Shown here: piece by piece, positions 35,916 through 44,629 of the stretch
How positions within the stretch are numbered: position 1 is the stretch's first letter
How the letters are laid out: each line of letters begins with the position of its first letter
Origin: UBA2396 sp038042175
GTDB taxonomy: Bacteria > Planctomycetota > Phycisphaerae > Phycisphaerales > UBA1924
DNA: 64,000 nucleotides
Direction of reading: 5' to 3'
Assembly (NCBI GenBank): GCA_964358855.1
Contig: CAYHQQ010000015.1
Span: forward strand, 1-64,000
Made by a program: the position numbers and the translations under genes
Notes under the pieces: model-generated
Told to the model about the DNA's origin: nothing
Database searches by the model: none
What the model saw: only the letters and a program-made list of their open reading frames with translations

Positions 35916-38471
35916 TTGGCGAGTCGATCCAAGGCAATCCCCTCCCCGAAATCCGGCAAGCCACCCAAGGTGGCCCCGGATGGGATGTCGCTCGTCCAAG
36001 ATTGGTTCGCGTCGCAGGGGTGGACCCCATGGGAATTTCAGCTGCAGGCCTGGGCCGCCCAGCGTGCCGGGAGATCGGGCCTGATCCAGGTGCCCACGGG
36101 CTCGGGCAAGACCTACGCGGCCTACGGCGGAGCGCTCGCGACGCTCATCGACTCGATCGTCGCCGGCGAGGCCGCCACCCGCCGAATTCTGTACATCACG
36201 CCCCTGAGAGCCGTCAGCCGCGACGTGGAGCTCGCACTCAAGGCCCCGCTCGCCGATCTTGCGTCCAAAGTGCCAGGACTCAAACGCGTGCGGGTCGAGT
36301 CCCGAACCGGCGACACCAAGTCCTCGCTGCGGGCCAAGCAGAAAGAGTCGCTGCCCGACGTCCTGGTCACTACGCCCGAGAGCCTCAGCCTGATGTTGAC
36401 GTGGGAGCGATCGGGGGAGCTCTTCGCCGGCCTGCGGTGCGTGATCGTCGATGAGTGGCACGAATTGATCAGCTCGAAGCGCGGAACTCAGGTGGAGCTC
36501 GGCCTGGCGAGGCTGCGGCGCCTGGCTCCCGGGCTCGTGACGTGGGGACTCTCGGCAACGCTTCCCAACGCCAATGAGGCCGCCGCGGCCCTCGCGGGCG
36601 TGCCGAAAGCGGGCGAAGCCCCGGTGATCGTCAGGGCCCAAATCGATCGGCCGGTCGTCGTCACCACACTCCTGCCCGAGCGTGTCGAGGCGTTCCCTTG
36701 GGCGGGACACCTGGGCCTGACGATGCTCTCGGCCGTGATCGCGAGCCTTGCCCCTGCGGGAACGCCGCCCGAGGAACTCGTCAGCACCCTCTTCTTCACC
36801 AACACGCGAAGCCAGGCGGAACTGTGGCATCGGGCGCTCACCTTTCAGTGCCCCCACTGGGAATCGGTGATCGCCCTGCACCACGGGTCCATCGACCGGG
36901 CCGAACGCGAGCGCGTCGAGCTGGGCATCAAGACCGGCTCCATCCGACTCGTCATCGCGACCAGCTCGCTCGACCTGGGTGTCGATTTCGCGCCTGTCGA
37001 GCGCGTGTACCACGTGGGGTCGCCCAAAGGGATCGGGCGCGTGATCCAGCGGGCCGGGCGGGCGAGCCACAGGCCCGGGGCGTCGTGCTCGATCATTTGT
37101 GTTCCCACGCACGGGCTGGAACTCATCGAAATCGATGCGGTCCGCCGCGCGATCGCCGCGGGGGAAGTTGAACCGCGAACGCCGCTGGACAGGCCGCTGG
37201 ATGTGCTGGCGCAGCACCTGGTGACCTGCTCGCTTGGCAGCGGTTCAACGCCCGACGACCTTTTCGAGGAAGTTCGCACCGCGTGGAGCTACCGCAACCT
37301 GACGCGGGAGGAGTTCGACTGGACGCTCGCCCTGGTCACGCACGGCGGCAAAACGCTGGGGGCCTACCCGAACTACAGGCGCGTCGTGCCCGACGAGCTC
37401 GGCCTGCTCCGCGTGCCCGTCAAACGCATCGCCCACCAGCACCGCATGAATATCGGGACGATCGTGAGCGAGGCGGTGCTCGACCTGCGGTACGTCTCGG
37501 GACGTCGCCTGGGCACGATCGAGGAGAACTTCGTCACGTTCCTCAAGCCCGGGCAGTACTTCCGCTTTGCGGGCAAGGCGCTGCAGTTCGTGGGGATTCA
37601 TGATCTGTCGGCTCTGGTCCGCCCGGCCAAGAGCAAGACGTCCTTCACGCCCAAGTGGGTCGGGACCAAGCTGCCGATCTCCGAGTCCTTGTCACTCGGC
37701 ATTCGCCGGACGCTGGCGCTCGCGCGAGACCTCTCGCCCAAGAACGCCAAGACGTTCTCACGCGAGCTGGCGGCCGCCCGACCGATCCTCGAGGCCCAGG
37801 CCAGGCTGTCCCGCTTGCCGGACGAGGACGAAACGCTCGTCGAACTGACGCGCACGCGGGATGGCACGCACCTGTTCGTCTACCCCTTCGACGGCCGTCT
37901 CGTCCACGCGGGTTTGGCGGCGGTGCTGGCCCTCCGCCTCACGCGCCTCTCCCCCACCACCTTCACGACCGCCGTCAACGACTACGGCCTCGAATTGCTC
38001 ACCAGCGAGAAGCTCGAGCTTGACGCCCTGATCACGCCAGAGTTGTTCACGACCTTGGGGCTTGCGGCGGACATCGAAGCGAGCATGGACATGGCCGAGG
38101 TTGCCAAGCTTCCGTTCCGCGAGATCGCGAGGGTTTCGGGGCTGATCCAGCAGAACCACCCCGGCGCGAGGACGAGCGGCCGCCAGCAGCAAGCCTCCGC
38201 CGGCCTCCTCTACGACGTCTTCCGCGAGTACGACCCGGGCAACCTGCTCCTGGAACAAGCCCGCCGCGAGGTCGTCGAACGCCACTTCGAGCAAAGCCGC
38301 TTGGCGCGCAGCCTCACGCGCATCGCCGCGAGCCGCATCACGGTTGTGCGGACCGAGCGCCCAACGCCATTGGGCTTCCCGCTGATCGTGGCGAGAACCT
38401 CGGCGGAGCTTTCGGGCGAGCCGCTGGCGGAACGCCTGCGAAAGATGGTGGAGCAGTGGGAGGAGCGGTAG
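35916..38471 (+). CDS. Ligase-associated, Lhr-like DEXH-box helicase
   Basis: About 851 residues. Motor motifs: WEFQLQAWAAQRAG (Q-like motif), VPTGSGKTYAAYGGAL (I), RILYITPLRAVSRD (Ia), DEWHELISSKRGTQ (II), WGLSATLPNANEA (III), STLFFTNTRSQAELW (IV), IATSSLDLGVDFAPV (V) and GRVIQRAGRASHRPG (VI). The C-terminal Lhr-core/winged-helix part follows. Bacterial proteins of this type often sit with an ATP-dependent DNA ligase and a metallo-beta-lactamase exonuclease (DNA end-joining or repair); those partners are not in view here. TTG 35916 is preferred, with AGGAG four bases upstream; ATG 35838 is possible. Divergent promoter region with photolyase. Confidence 0.88.
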   Translation: MASRSKAIPSPKSGKPPKVAPDGMSLVQDWFASQGWTPWEFQLQAWAAQRAGRSGLIQVPTGSGKTYAAYGGALATLIDSIVAGEAATRRILYITPLRAVSRDVELALKAPLADLASKVPGLKRVRVESRTGDTKSSLRAKQKESLPDVLVTTPESLSLMLTWERSGELFAGLRCVIVDEWHELISSKRGTQVELGLARLRRLAPGLVTWGLSATLPNANEAAAALAGVPKAGEAPVIVRAQIDRPVVVTTLLPERVEAFPWAGHLGLTMLSAVIASLAPAGTPPEELVSTLFFTNTRSQAELWHRALTFQCPHWESVIALHHGSIDRAERERVELGIKTGSIRLVIATSSLDLGVDFAPVERVYHVGSPKGIGRVIQRAGRASHRPGASCSIICVPTHGLELIEIDAVRRAIAAGEVEPRTPLDRPLDVLAQHLVTCSLGSGSTPDDLFEEVRTAWSYRNLTREEFDWTLALVTHGGKTLGAYPNYRRVVPDELGLLRVPVKRIAHQHRMNIGTIVSEAVLDLRYVSGRRLGTIEENFVTFLKPGQYFRFAGKALQFVGIHDLSALVRPAKSKTSFTPKWVGTKLPISESLSLGIRRTLALARDLSPKNAKTFSRELAAARPILEAQARLSRLPDEDETLVELTRTRDGTHLFVYPFDGRLVHAGLAAVLALRLTRLSPTTFTTAVNDYGLELLTSEKLELDALITPELFTTLGLAADIEASMDMAEVAKLPFREIARVSGLIQQNHPGARTSGRQQQASAGLLYDVFREYDPGNLLLEQARREVVERHFEQSRLARSLTRIAASRITVVRTERPTPLGFPLIVARTSAELSGEPLAERLRKMVEQWEER

Positions 38472-38601
38472 CATCGTCGGGTTCAGCAATTCACCCTTGC
38501 TCACCTTTTTCACACCTCAAAGCCGTCTGTTCCTTCATGAACGGGCATGGAATATCATTCCAAGAAGGGCTCTTGCAAGTGTCGATCCGATGGAGGAAAT
38601 C

Positions 38602-38871
38602 ATGCAGCTCACCTTGAACATCCCGGACCACATCGTCGCCGCTCTCCGTCAGGCTTTTGGCAACGACCTCAACCGCGCGGTCTTGGAAAGCTTTGTCGTG
38701 GAAGGGTACCGCACTGGCAAACTCAGTCGCTTTCAAGTCCAGACGATCCTCGGCTTTGAGAATCGATGGGACACAGAGAATTGGCTTGGCGACCGTGGTG
38801 CAAACGTGAACTACTCGCTGCAGGACTTGCGTGCAGACCGTGGCACTCTGGACAGGATCCTGGGACCGTGA
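38602..38871 (+). CDS. UPF0175-family antitoxin
   Basis: 89 residues: MQLTLNIPDHIVAALRQAFG, then an EGYRTGKLSRFQVQTILGFE segment typical of UPF0175 (also called VapB-like DUF433-type antitoxins), ending in a Trp-rich tail (WDTENWLGDRGANVNYSL). ATG 38602 has GGAGGAAATC upstream. Its stop overlaps the GTG of the next gene (GTGA), so they form a toxin-antitoxin pair. Confidence 0.85.
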   Translation: MQLTLNIPDHIVAALRQAFGNDLNRAVLESFVVEGYRTGKLSRFQVQTILGFENRWDTENWLGDRGANVNYSLQDLRADRGTLDRILGP

Positions 38872-39350
38872 CCCCTCAGACTCTCATCGTTTCGGATAAC
38901 TCCCCGCTCAATCTCCTCATCCGCGTCGGTCAGGCGCGGGTTCTTCCGGCCATGTTCACCAAGGTCATCATCCCGCCGCAGGTGGCAACGGAGATGAACC
39001 ATCCCAAAGCTCCCGATCCGGTCCGAGCGTTCATCGCTTCACCGCCACCCTGGCTTGCGGTCCAGCGACCGTCACTCCTGCTCTCGTTTCCAGAACTCGA
39101 TCCGGGCGAGGTGGCCGCCATCAGTCTCGCGGTCGAACTGAAGGCCGTACTTATGGTCGACGAGCAAGATGGGCGCAGAGCCGCCGTTGCGCAGGGCTTA
39201 CAGATCATCGGCGCCATCGGCGTGCTCGAACGGGCCGCCAAGGTCGGCCTCATCCCGGACCTTGCCGCGGTGTACGCGCACGTGCGCTCGCTCCGCTTTC
39301 ACGTGAGTGACGAAATACTTGCCGACTCGCTTGAACGCGTGAAGAAGTGA
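38868..39350 (+). CDS. PIN-fold toxin-like protein (DUF3368)
   Basis: 160 residues starting at GTG 38868: LIVSDNSPLNLLIRVGQARV with the first catalytic Asp, FTKVIIPPQVATEM, then LDPGEVAAISLAVELKAVLM with Glu, MVDEQDGRRAAVAQGLQIIG with the third acidic group, and GAIGVLERAAKVGLI. This is the DUF3368 version of the PIN nuclease. It acts on RNA in VapC-type toxins. The gene overlaps the antitoxin start by 4 bases. Acidic residues look intact. Confidence 0.85.
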   Translation: MTPQTLIVSDNSPLNLLIRVGQARVLPAMFTKVIIPPQVATEMNHPKAPDPVRAFIASPPPWLAVQRPSLLLSFPELDPGEVAAISLAVELKAVLMVDEQDGRRAAVAQGLQIIGAIGVLERAAKVGLIPDLAAVYAHVRSLRFHVSDEILADSLERVKK

Positions 39351-39356
39351 CGCCGC

Positions 39357-41690
39357 TTAGTTCTTCGGCACATCCACTCCCAGCTGCTTCACCAGGAACG
39401 AGTACTGATCGGCCACCTCGTCGATCTTCTTGGCCGTCGGCTTGCCCGCGCCGTGGCCGGCACGGACGTCGACGCGGATGAGCACGGGCTTGTCGCCCGT
39501 CTGCGTCTCCTGCAGAGCCGCCGCGAACTTGAAGCTGTGGGCGGGCACCACGCGGTCGTCGTGGTCGCCCGTCGTGATCAGGGTCGCCGGCCACTTGGCG
39601 CCCTTGGTCTTCATCGCGACGTGATAGGGCGAGTAGGCGTGCAGAGCCTTGAACTCGTCGGCGTTGTCCTCGCTCGATCCATAGTCGCTCTTCCAAGCCC
39701 ACCCGATCGTGAACTTGTGGAACCGCAGCATGTCGAGCACGCCCACCGCCGGCAGGCACGCACCCCAAAGCTCCGGCCGCTGCGTGATCATCGCACCGAC
39801 AAGCAGCCCGCCGTTGCTGCCGCCCGAACAGCCGAGCTTCGACGGCTGCGTGTACTTCTCGGAGATCAGGAACTCGGCCGCCGCAATGAAGTCATCGAAC
39901 ACGTTCTGCTTCTTGGTCTTGGTGCCCGCCTGATGCCATTCCTCGCCATACTCACCGCCGCCGCGGATGTTGGCGACGGCATACACGCCGCCCATCTCCA
40001 TCCACCCGATGATGGCCGGGCTGAAACTCGGGGTCAGCGGAATATTGAAGCCGCCGTAGCCGTACAGCAGCGTCGCGTTGTTCCCATCGAGCTTGATGCC
40101 CTTCTTGTGGGCGAGGAACATCGGGATCTTCGTCCCGTCCTTGCTCTTGTAGAACTTCTGCTCCACCTCGTACACCGAAGGATCGAACGGAACTTTGGGC
40201 GACTTCCACAGCGTGCTCTTGCCCGTCGCGATGTCGTACCGGAAGATGCTGGGCGGCACGTTGTAGCTGTTGAACGAGTAGAACGTGTCCTTGTCGACCC
40301 GCTTGCCGCCAAAGCCGCCCGCCGTGCCGATGCCCGGCAGCGCGACCTCGCGGACAAGCTTGCCGTCGAGGGCGAACTGCTTGATCTGCGTCTTGGCGTC
40401 CTTGAGGTAGTTGGCGAACATGTAGTCGCCCACCATGCCGACGCCCACGAGCGTCTCGGCCGCCTCGGGAACAACGGTGACCCACTTGTCGCGGGCCGGG
40501 TTCGCCAGGTCGATCTTGATCACGCGCCCCTTTGGAGCGTCCAGGTTAGTGTTGAACCAGATCGCAGTGCCGTTGTTGCCCACGTACGAGTAGCTCGCGT
40601 CAAACTCGTTGAGGAGCTCCAGAAAGCCGTGGGCCTTGCCCGCCTGGCTCGCGACAAGCTCGGCGCGAGTCGTGCGGAGCGTCTTGATCCGATCGGCGAA
40701 CTTCTCCGCGTCGCTCCCGCCGCTCGCCTCGCCCTGCTTCACAAGCCCCTGGATCTCCAGCTCAACCGCGCGGATCTTGGCGTCGATCGGCGTCGGGGCG
40801 GCCCCCACCGGCGTGGTCTTGAGGTCGCGCACAAACAGGCGGTTCTTGCGATCCGTGCCCTGCGAGACGCTCAGGATCAGGTACTGCCCATCCTCGGTCA
40901 CCCCGCCGCCAAAGCCCCACTCCTTCTGATCGGGACGCTGATACACCAGCGTGTCCTTGCTCTGCTCATCGCCGATCTTGTGGAACGTGAACTTGGGGTA
41001 GTAGTTCGCCGCCGTCAGCTCCTTGCCCTTGTCGGGCGCGTCGTAGCGGGTGTAGAAAATCCCGCTCCCGTCCTTCATCCAGTCCGCCCCCGAGAACTTC
41101 ACCCACTGCAGATCGTCCGAGAGGTCCTTGCCCGTCGAGACATCGCGGACCTTCCACGAGTTCCAGTCGGACCCGGCTTGCGAAATCCCGTACGCGATGT
41201 ACTTGCCATCCTCGCTGACCGCCGTCCCCGCCAGGGCTGCGGTGCCGTCGTCGCGCAGCGTGTTGGGATCGATGAGCACCATCCCCTGTTTGTCGAGCGA
41301 GTCGGTGACATACAGCGTCCCCTGGTTCTTCAGTCCCTCGTTGTAGCTGTAGAAGAACTTGCCCCCCTCGCGCCCCGGAGTGCTGAACTTCTCGTAATCC
41401 CAAAGCTGCGTCAGCCGCTCGCGAATCGCCGACCGCTGCGGGATCGACTCCAGATAAGGCGTCGTGACCTGGTTCTGGGCCTTCACCCACGCCGCCGTCG
41501 CCGCCGAATTGTCGTCCTCCAGCCACCGGTACGGATCGGTCACCGTGGTCTTGAAGTACGTATCGGTGGTCGAGCCCTTTTCGGCCTTGGGGTAGTTGAA
41601 CTGCCCTTGCGCGAAGCAGCTGCCCGCGCAAAGGACGACGGCGAGGGACCCCAAGAGGGTCGTAAAGCGACGCGGTGTGGTGATGCTCAT
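39357..41690 (-). CDS. Secreted prolyl oligopeptidase (S9A)
   Basis: 777 residues with a signal peptide (RRFTTLLGSLAVVLCAGSCF, cut after AQG or nearby). The N-terminal beta-propeller starts with NYPKAEKGSTTDTYF and DPYRWLEDDNSAATAAWVKA, the S9A opening. The C-terminal alpha/beta-hydrolase has catalytic Ser in KLGCSGGSNGGLLVGAMITQ, Asp in TTGDHDDRVVPAHS and His in RAGHGAGKPTAKKID. It cleaves proline-containing peptides, here exported to the periplasm. A charged insert near residues 320-365 (VKQGEASGGSDAEKFADRIK) is longer than usual. ATG 41690 is preceded by GGAG; ATG 41702 is possible. Confidence 0.93.
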   Translation of the reverse strand: MSITTPRRFTTLLGSLAVVLCAGSCFAQGQFNYPKAEKGSTTDTYFKTTVTDPYRWLEDDNSAATAAWVKAQNQVTTPYLESIPQRSAIRERLTQLWDYEKFSTPGREGGKFFYSYNEGLKNQGTLYVTDSLDKQGMVLIDPNTLRDDGTAALAGTAVSEDGKYIAYGISQAGSDWNSWKVRDVSTGKDLSDDLQWVKFSGADWMKDGSGIFYTRYDAPDKGKELTAANYYPKFTFHKIGDEQSKDTLVYQRPDQKEWGFGGGVTEDGQYLILSVSQGTDRKNRLFVRDLKTTPVGAAPTPIDAKIRAVELEIQGLVKQGEASGGSDAEKFADRIKTLRTTRAELVASQAGKAHGFLELLNEFDASYSYVGNNGTAIWFNTNLDAPKGRVIKIDLANPARDKWVTVVPEAAETLVGVGMVGDYMFANYLKDAKTQIKQFALDGKLVREVALPGIGTAGGFGGKRVDKDTFYSFNSYNVPPSIFRYDIATGKSTLWKSPKVPFDPSVYEVEQKFYKSKDGTKIPMFLAHKKGIKLDGNNATLLYGYGGFNIPLTPSFSPAIIGWMEMGGVYAVANIRGGGEYGEEWHQAGTKTKKQNVFDDFIAAAEFLISEKYTQPSKLGCSGGSNGGLLVGAMITQRPELWGACLPAVGVLDMLRFHKFTIGWAWKSDYGSSEDNADEFKALHAYSPYHVAMKTKGAKWPATLITTGDHDDRVVPAHSFKFAAALQETQTGDKPVLIRVDVRAGHGAGKPTAKKIDEVADQYSFLVKQLGVDVPKN

Positions 41691-41871
41691 GCCTGACTCC
41701 ATTGGTTTCCGGAGTCAAGCATACCGCCAAATGGCCCCCGGGTGGCGTCACAACCGCCCCAAACCGACGTGAATTCGGTGTTGATTGGGGGTCAAACCCC
41801 CGCTCCATTGCCCCTCGCCCCTCCACGGCGTATATTTGACCCCGCGAGCGGGCCTCCGCCGCGGACAAGTT

Positions 41872-41954
41872 GGGCGTGTACCGAAGTGGTCAAACGGGGC
41901 AGATTGTAAATCTGCTGGCTTACGCCTTCGGGGGTTCGAATCCCTCCGCGCCCA
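41872..41954 (+). tRNA. tRNA-Tyr(GTA)
   Basis: 83 bases with acceptor GGGCGTG / CGCGCCC, discriminator A, anticodon loop in AGATTGTAAATCT (anticodon GTA), a long variable arm (GCTGGCTTACGCCTTCGGG) and T-arm GGGGTTCGAATCCCTC. The long arm fits the class II tRNA-Tyr. No CCA is encoded. It stands alone between prolyl oligopeptidase and the sigma-factor operon. Confidence 0.93.
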
Positions 41955-42065
41955 TTCGCGATGAGTCCGCCCGCCGATGTACTCGGTGGCGTCGGATCTT
42001 GGCCAGGCCGAACAATGGCCCGCGGCCGAACGCGGCAAAGAGCCATATTGCAGGACCGGGATTCG

Positions 42066-42329
42066 TCACGTTGAGCGTGATCTCGCTTCCCGGATGGCCT
42101 TGAGCAATTCGGGAGGGGCCTTGCCAGTCGCGGGCTCATCGGCAGGCCCAAAGGCCTCCTTGCTCATGGCGATCGTGCGCTGGTAGCCGTCGAGGTAGGC
42201 GACGCACGACGGGCAGACGCCAAGGTGCCGGTCGAACTCGCGGCGTTGGTCGGGCACGAGCGCCCCGTCGAGATAGTCGGCGAGGAACTCGTAGAGCTCC
42301 TTGCAGGTGATGCACGGTTTGTCGGTCAC
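42066..42329 (-). CDS. Anti-sigma-factor-like zinc-finger protein
   Basis: 87 residues: KPCITCKELYEFLADYLDGA, then FDRHLGVCPSCVAYLDGYQR. The HxxxCxxC triad with the preceding Cys and helices is the zinc anti-sigma fold (zf-HC2). There is no membrane segment, so a soluble redox- or metal-responsive anti-sigma factor is expected. Its start overlaps the end of the ECF sigma gene by 4 bases, consistent with cognate pairing. Confidence 0.85.
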   Translation of the reverse strand: MTDKPCITCKELYEFLADYLDGALVPDQRREFDRHLGVCPSCVAYLDGYQRTIAMSKEAFGPADEPATGKAPPELLKAIREARSRST

Positions 42330-42964
42330 GCGGAGGCCTCGGAAAAGTGCGGGTCGAGCATGGACCTCAGGGCCTGGCGAGCTCTGTGGAGACGGGTCTT
42401 GACGACCGAGATGGTAACACCGAGGAGTTCGGCCGTTTGTTCGGTATCGAGCTCTTCCACGTCGCGGAGGAGCAAGATTTCACGGAACACTTCGGGCAGT
42501 TCGTCGATCTTGGAACGCACCAACTGTCGCATCTCAGCGTGTTCGATGCCGGATCGGTCGATCGGTCGCCATGGCTCGGAGGGAATTGTCTGATGGCCGT
42601 CGGGCAAGAATCGGGGAAGCAGATCGTCCATCTGCTGCTCGGGTCGCCGGCGCCGGGTCCGTAGACGCATGAGACAGGCGTTCATGACGATCCTGTGAAG
42701 CCAGGTGGACAGGGACGAACGCCCGTCGAAGCGGTCGAACGAGCGGAAGGCATTCAGAAAGCCCTCCTGCACCGCGTCCTGGGCCTCCTCGGCACGCCCG
42801 AGCATCCGAAGGGCGACGGCGTAAAGGCGGCCACCCAGGAGCTCCACCAGCTCGTCGTACGCCGCGTCGTCTGCGAGACGCAGGCTGGCCAGAAGCTCGG
42901 GCGTGACATCGAGGGCGGGACTCTCCTTGCGAGGGGCGGCGAGCTGGCTGGCCTGAATCGTCAT
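42326..42964 (-). CDS. ECF-family RNA polymerase sigma factor
   Basis: 212 residues. Region 2: AAYDELVELLGGRLYAVALR-like DDAAYDELVELLGGRLYAVA, DAVQEGFLNAFRSFDRFDGR and WLHRIVMNACLMRLR. Region 4: LPEVFREILLLRDVEELDTE and LLGVTISVVKTRLHRARQAL with the recognition helix. The linker after region 2 (RRRPEQQMDDLLPRF) is of usual length. It overlaps the upstream STAS gene and the downstream anti-sigma gene by 4 bases each. Target promoters are not known. Confidence 0.92.
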   Translation of the reverse strand: MTIQASQLAAPRKESPALDVTPELLASLRLADDAAYDELVELLGGRLYAVALRMLGRAEEAQDAVQEGFLNAFRSFDRFDGRSSLSTWLHRIVMNACLMRLRTRRRRPEQQMDDLLPRFLPDGHQTIPSEPWRPIDRSGIEHAEMRQLVRSKIDELPEVFREILLLRDVEELDTEQTAELLGVTISVVKTRLHRARQALRSMLDPHFSEASA

Positions 42965-43230
42965 GGGGTGGGCTCCATGAGAAGCTGGTTGATGTACAGG
43001 GAGCCGCCCACGAGTTTGTGGCCGGCGGATCGAAGGTCGAGCAGGAATCGACGACCTGGCGCGTCGAGAGCGATAAGGCCGCTGAGATCGATCGAGGTAT
43101 CTGGGGGCAAGGGCGGATGTGGGTTTGCGAAGAACTCCCGGGCGTCAGAAAGGGAGGTCGCGTCAAGACGACCGACGATGCGAACAACCGTGAGGTCAGG
43201 GCCAGTGGAATGGATGGTCAGCTTGATCAT
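42961..43230 (-). CDS. STAS-like small protein
   Basis: 89 residues from ATG 43230: MIKLTIHSTGPDLTVVRIVG, RLDATSLSDAREFFAN, then TSIDLSGLIALDAPGRRFLL and AGHKLVGGSLYINQLL. The alternation of strands and helices with 'RLD..S' and 'DLSGL..LD..G..FL' is the STAS fold (anti-anti-sigma), with the phosphorylatable Ser position replaced by Asp/Ala in IALDAPG. Placed upstream of a sigma and an anti-sigma gene, it may be part of the same control circuit. The longer frame to 43254 has no better ribosome site. Confidence 0.6.
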   Translation of the reverse strand: MIKLTIHSTGPDLTVVRIVGRLDATSLSDAREFFANPHPPLPPDTSIDLSGLIALDAPGRRFLLDLRSAGHKLVGGSLYINQLLMEPTP

Positions 43231-43456
43231 GGTGTGCGCGGGACCTCTTGGCAAACGGCGTGCCAGAGCTGACGGGGCGAGCCGATTGCGTTTCGGCCTT
43301 CGCCACGCGGTTCCAAGCTGCTCTGGTGGTCAGGAGTCGAAGTGAACGCGACGGCGGGCCGCGCCCGTCGCGGCCCGTCGTTTCGTGTTTCGGCGTGGTC
43401 GTTGGCCCTGGCTCTGGCGCCGGGGACGGTCAGGAGCCCTGAGGGAGCCCCGGAGC

Positions 43457-44629
43457 TCAATCCGCCCGCAGGTCTTTGTCGGGCCTGCGCATGTGGGCGA
43501 GAATCGCCTTCACGAGCTCTCTGACGGTGGGCACATGGGCCTCGCGACAGCGGTTGGCGGAACCGATCGCGAAGGCGAGGCGCCACTGTTCACGGAGGGT
43601 TCGCTGAGCGGCCCAGAATCCGGTTGCCGGGTCGTAAATATTGGTCGATTCGGAAAGCACGCCGTTGAGCTCGACGATCTTGAATCCTCGGCCGACGACG
43701 AGTTCACGTTCGTCGGCGTATCGAACATCGAAGCGTCCGAAGGCAAAGCCGTGGAAATGATCGGCGATCCGGTCGAAGGCGGCAGAGAGAGCCGGGGTGA
43801 TGAGGCGCTTGCCGTCGAGGAACATAGTCCCCTGACAGTGGTTTCCAGCGGTTCCCAGTGGCACGGTCTCTCCGCGGGCCGGGACGCGCTCGGCGGCCGA
43901 TCCCAATCGCGTGAGGAAAACGCCGGCCTGAGCGCGGAATCGCGGGTGGCGCCAGATGAGCGTGCGGACAGAGGACCGGCCGTCGCCCACGACGGCGGAA
44001 AATCGCTTGTCGGTGATGGAAAAGATCTGGCCGCGGGCTTGTCCTGGCTCGCGGACGTAGAAGACGCCAACTTCGAAGGGGCCGGGGTCGAACTGCTGGG
44101 CAACGATTGGTCCGTGGTGGTCGCGGAGGTAGTCGTCGATCTGAGAGGCCGAGCGGATGAGGCGCACGCCCGCGCCGCGCTCCCCGACATCGGGCTTGAG
44201 GATGATGGGAAACGACCACACCGCGCCACCGCCGCCGGACATCGCGCCCAGCACACGAGCTTTGCGATCAGCGAGCGTGCCTCGCTCAATGAGAACGCTT
44301 TGGACGATCGAGTCGGGAGGGAGTTTAGAGAGAATGTCGAATTTGGACTCGCCGGCGACGCCGCCGAGGGGAATGCCTGGATTCGCGGCGGTGAACGTCG
44401 TGAACCCGCGGTATCGGATGGCGAGCCAGATCAACCAGGGGAAAAGGGGGGCGTAAACGACCCAGGAAGGCCAGTACTCCCAGTGGAAGAGTCGTGTGAG
44501 GCGCGCCGCAATAACGTGGCGAAGCATTTCCGCGCGTGAGATCTGATTCGCCGATTGCCACGACGCGGGACCCGTGGATGCCAGGTCGATCGCACCGGCG
44601 GAACTGCCGACGGGACGCGCGGTGGTCAC
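43457..44629 (-). CDS. Membrane-anchored ATP-grasp protein (D-alanine-D-alanine ligase-like)
   Basis: About 390 residues from GTG 44629, which overlaps the stop of the NRDE gene (GTGA). Near residues 38-65 is FHWEYWPSWVVYAPLFPWLI, a membrane or interfacial segment. The ATP-grasp part follows: SFPIILKPDVGERGAGVRLI (ATP-binding Lys and loop), GPIVAQQFDPGPFEVGVFYV (adenine side), FAFGRFDVRYADERELVVG and FKIVELNGVLSESTNIYDP with metal-binding Glu and Asn. Members link a carboxylate to an amine; the substrate is unknown. Similar proteins in planctomycetes are annotated as D-alanine ligases, but the membrane start and context differ. Confidence 0.8.
   Translation of the reverse strand: MTTARPVGSSAGAIDLASTGPASWQSANQISRAEMLRHVIAARLTRLFHWEYWPSWVVYAPLFPWLIWLAIRYRGFTTFTAANPGIPLGGVAGESKFDILSKLPPDSIVQSVLIERGTLADRKARVLGAMSGGGGAVWSFPIILKPDVGERGAGVRLIRSASQIDDYLRDHHGPIVAQQFDPGPFEVGVFYVREPGQARGQIFSITDKRFSAVVGDGRSSVRTLIWRHPRFRAQAGVFLTRLGSAAERVPARGETVPLGTAGNHCQGTMFLDGKRLITPALSAAFDRIADHFHGFAFGRFDVRYADERELVVGRGFKIVELNGVLSESTNIYDPATGFWAAQRTLREQWRLAFAIGSANRCREAHVPTVRELVKAILAHMRRPDKDLRAD

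Noticed and set aside
39453..41696. 747-residue plus-strand frame opposite the prolyl oligopeptidase gene
   Set aside because: Antisense to a gene with intact catalytic triad and signal peptide; no recognisable motif on the plus strand.
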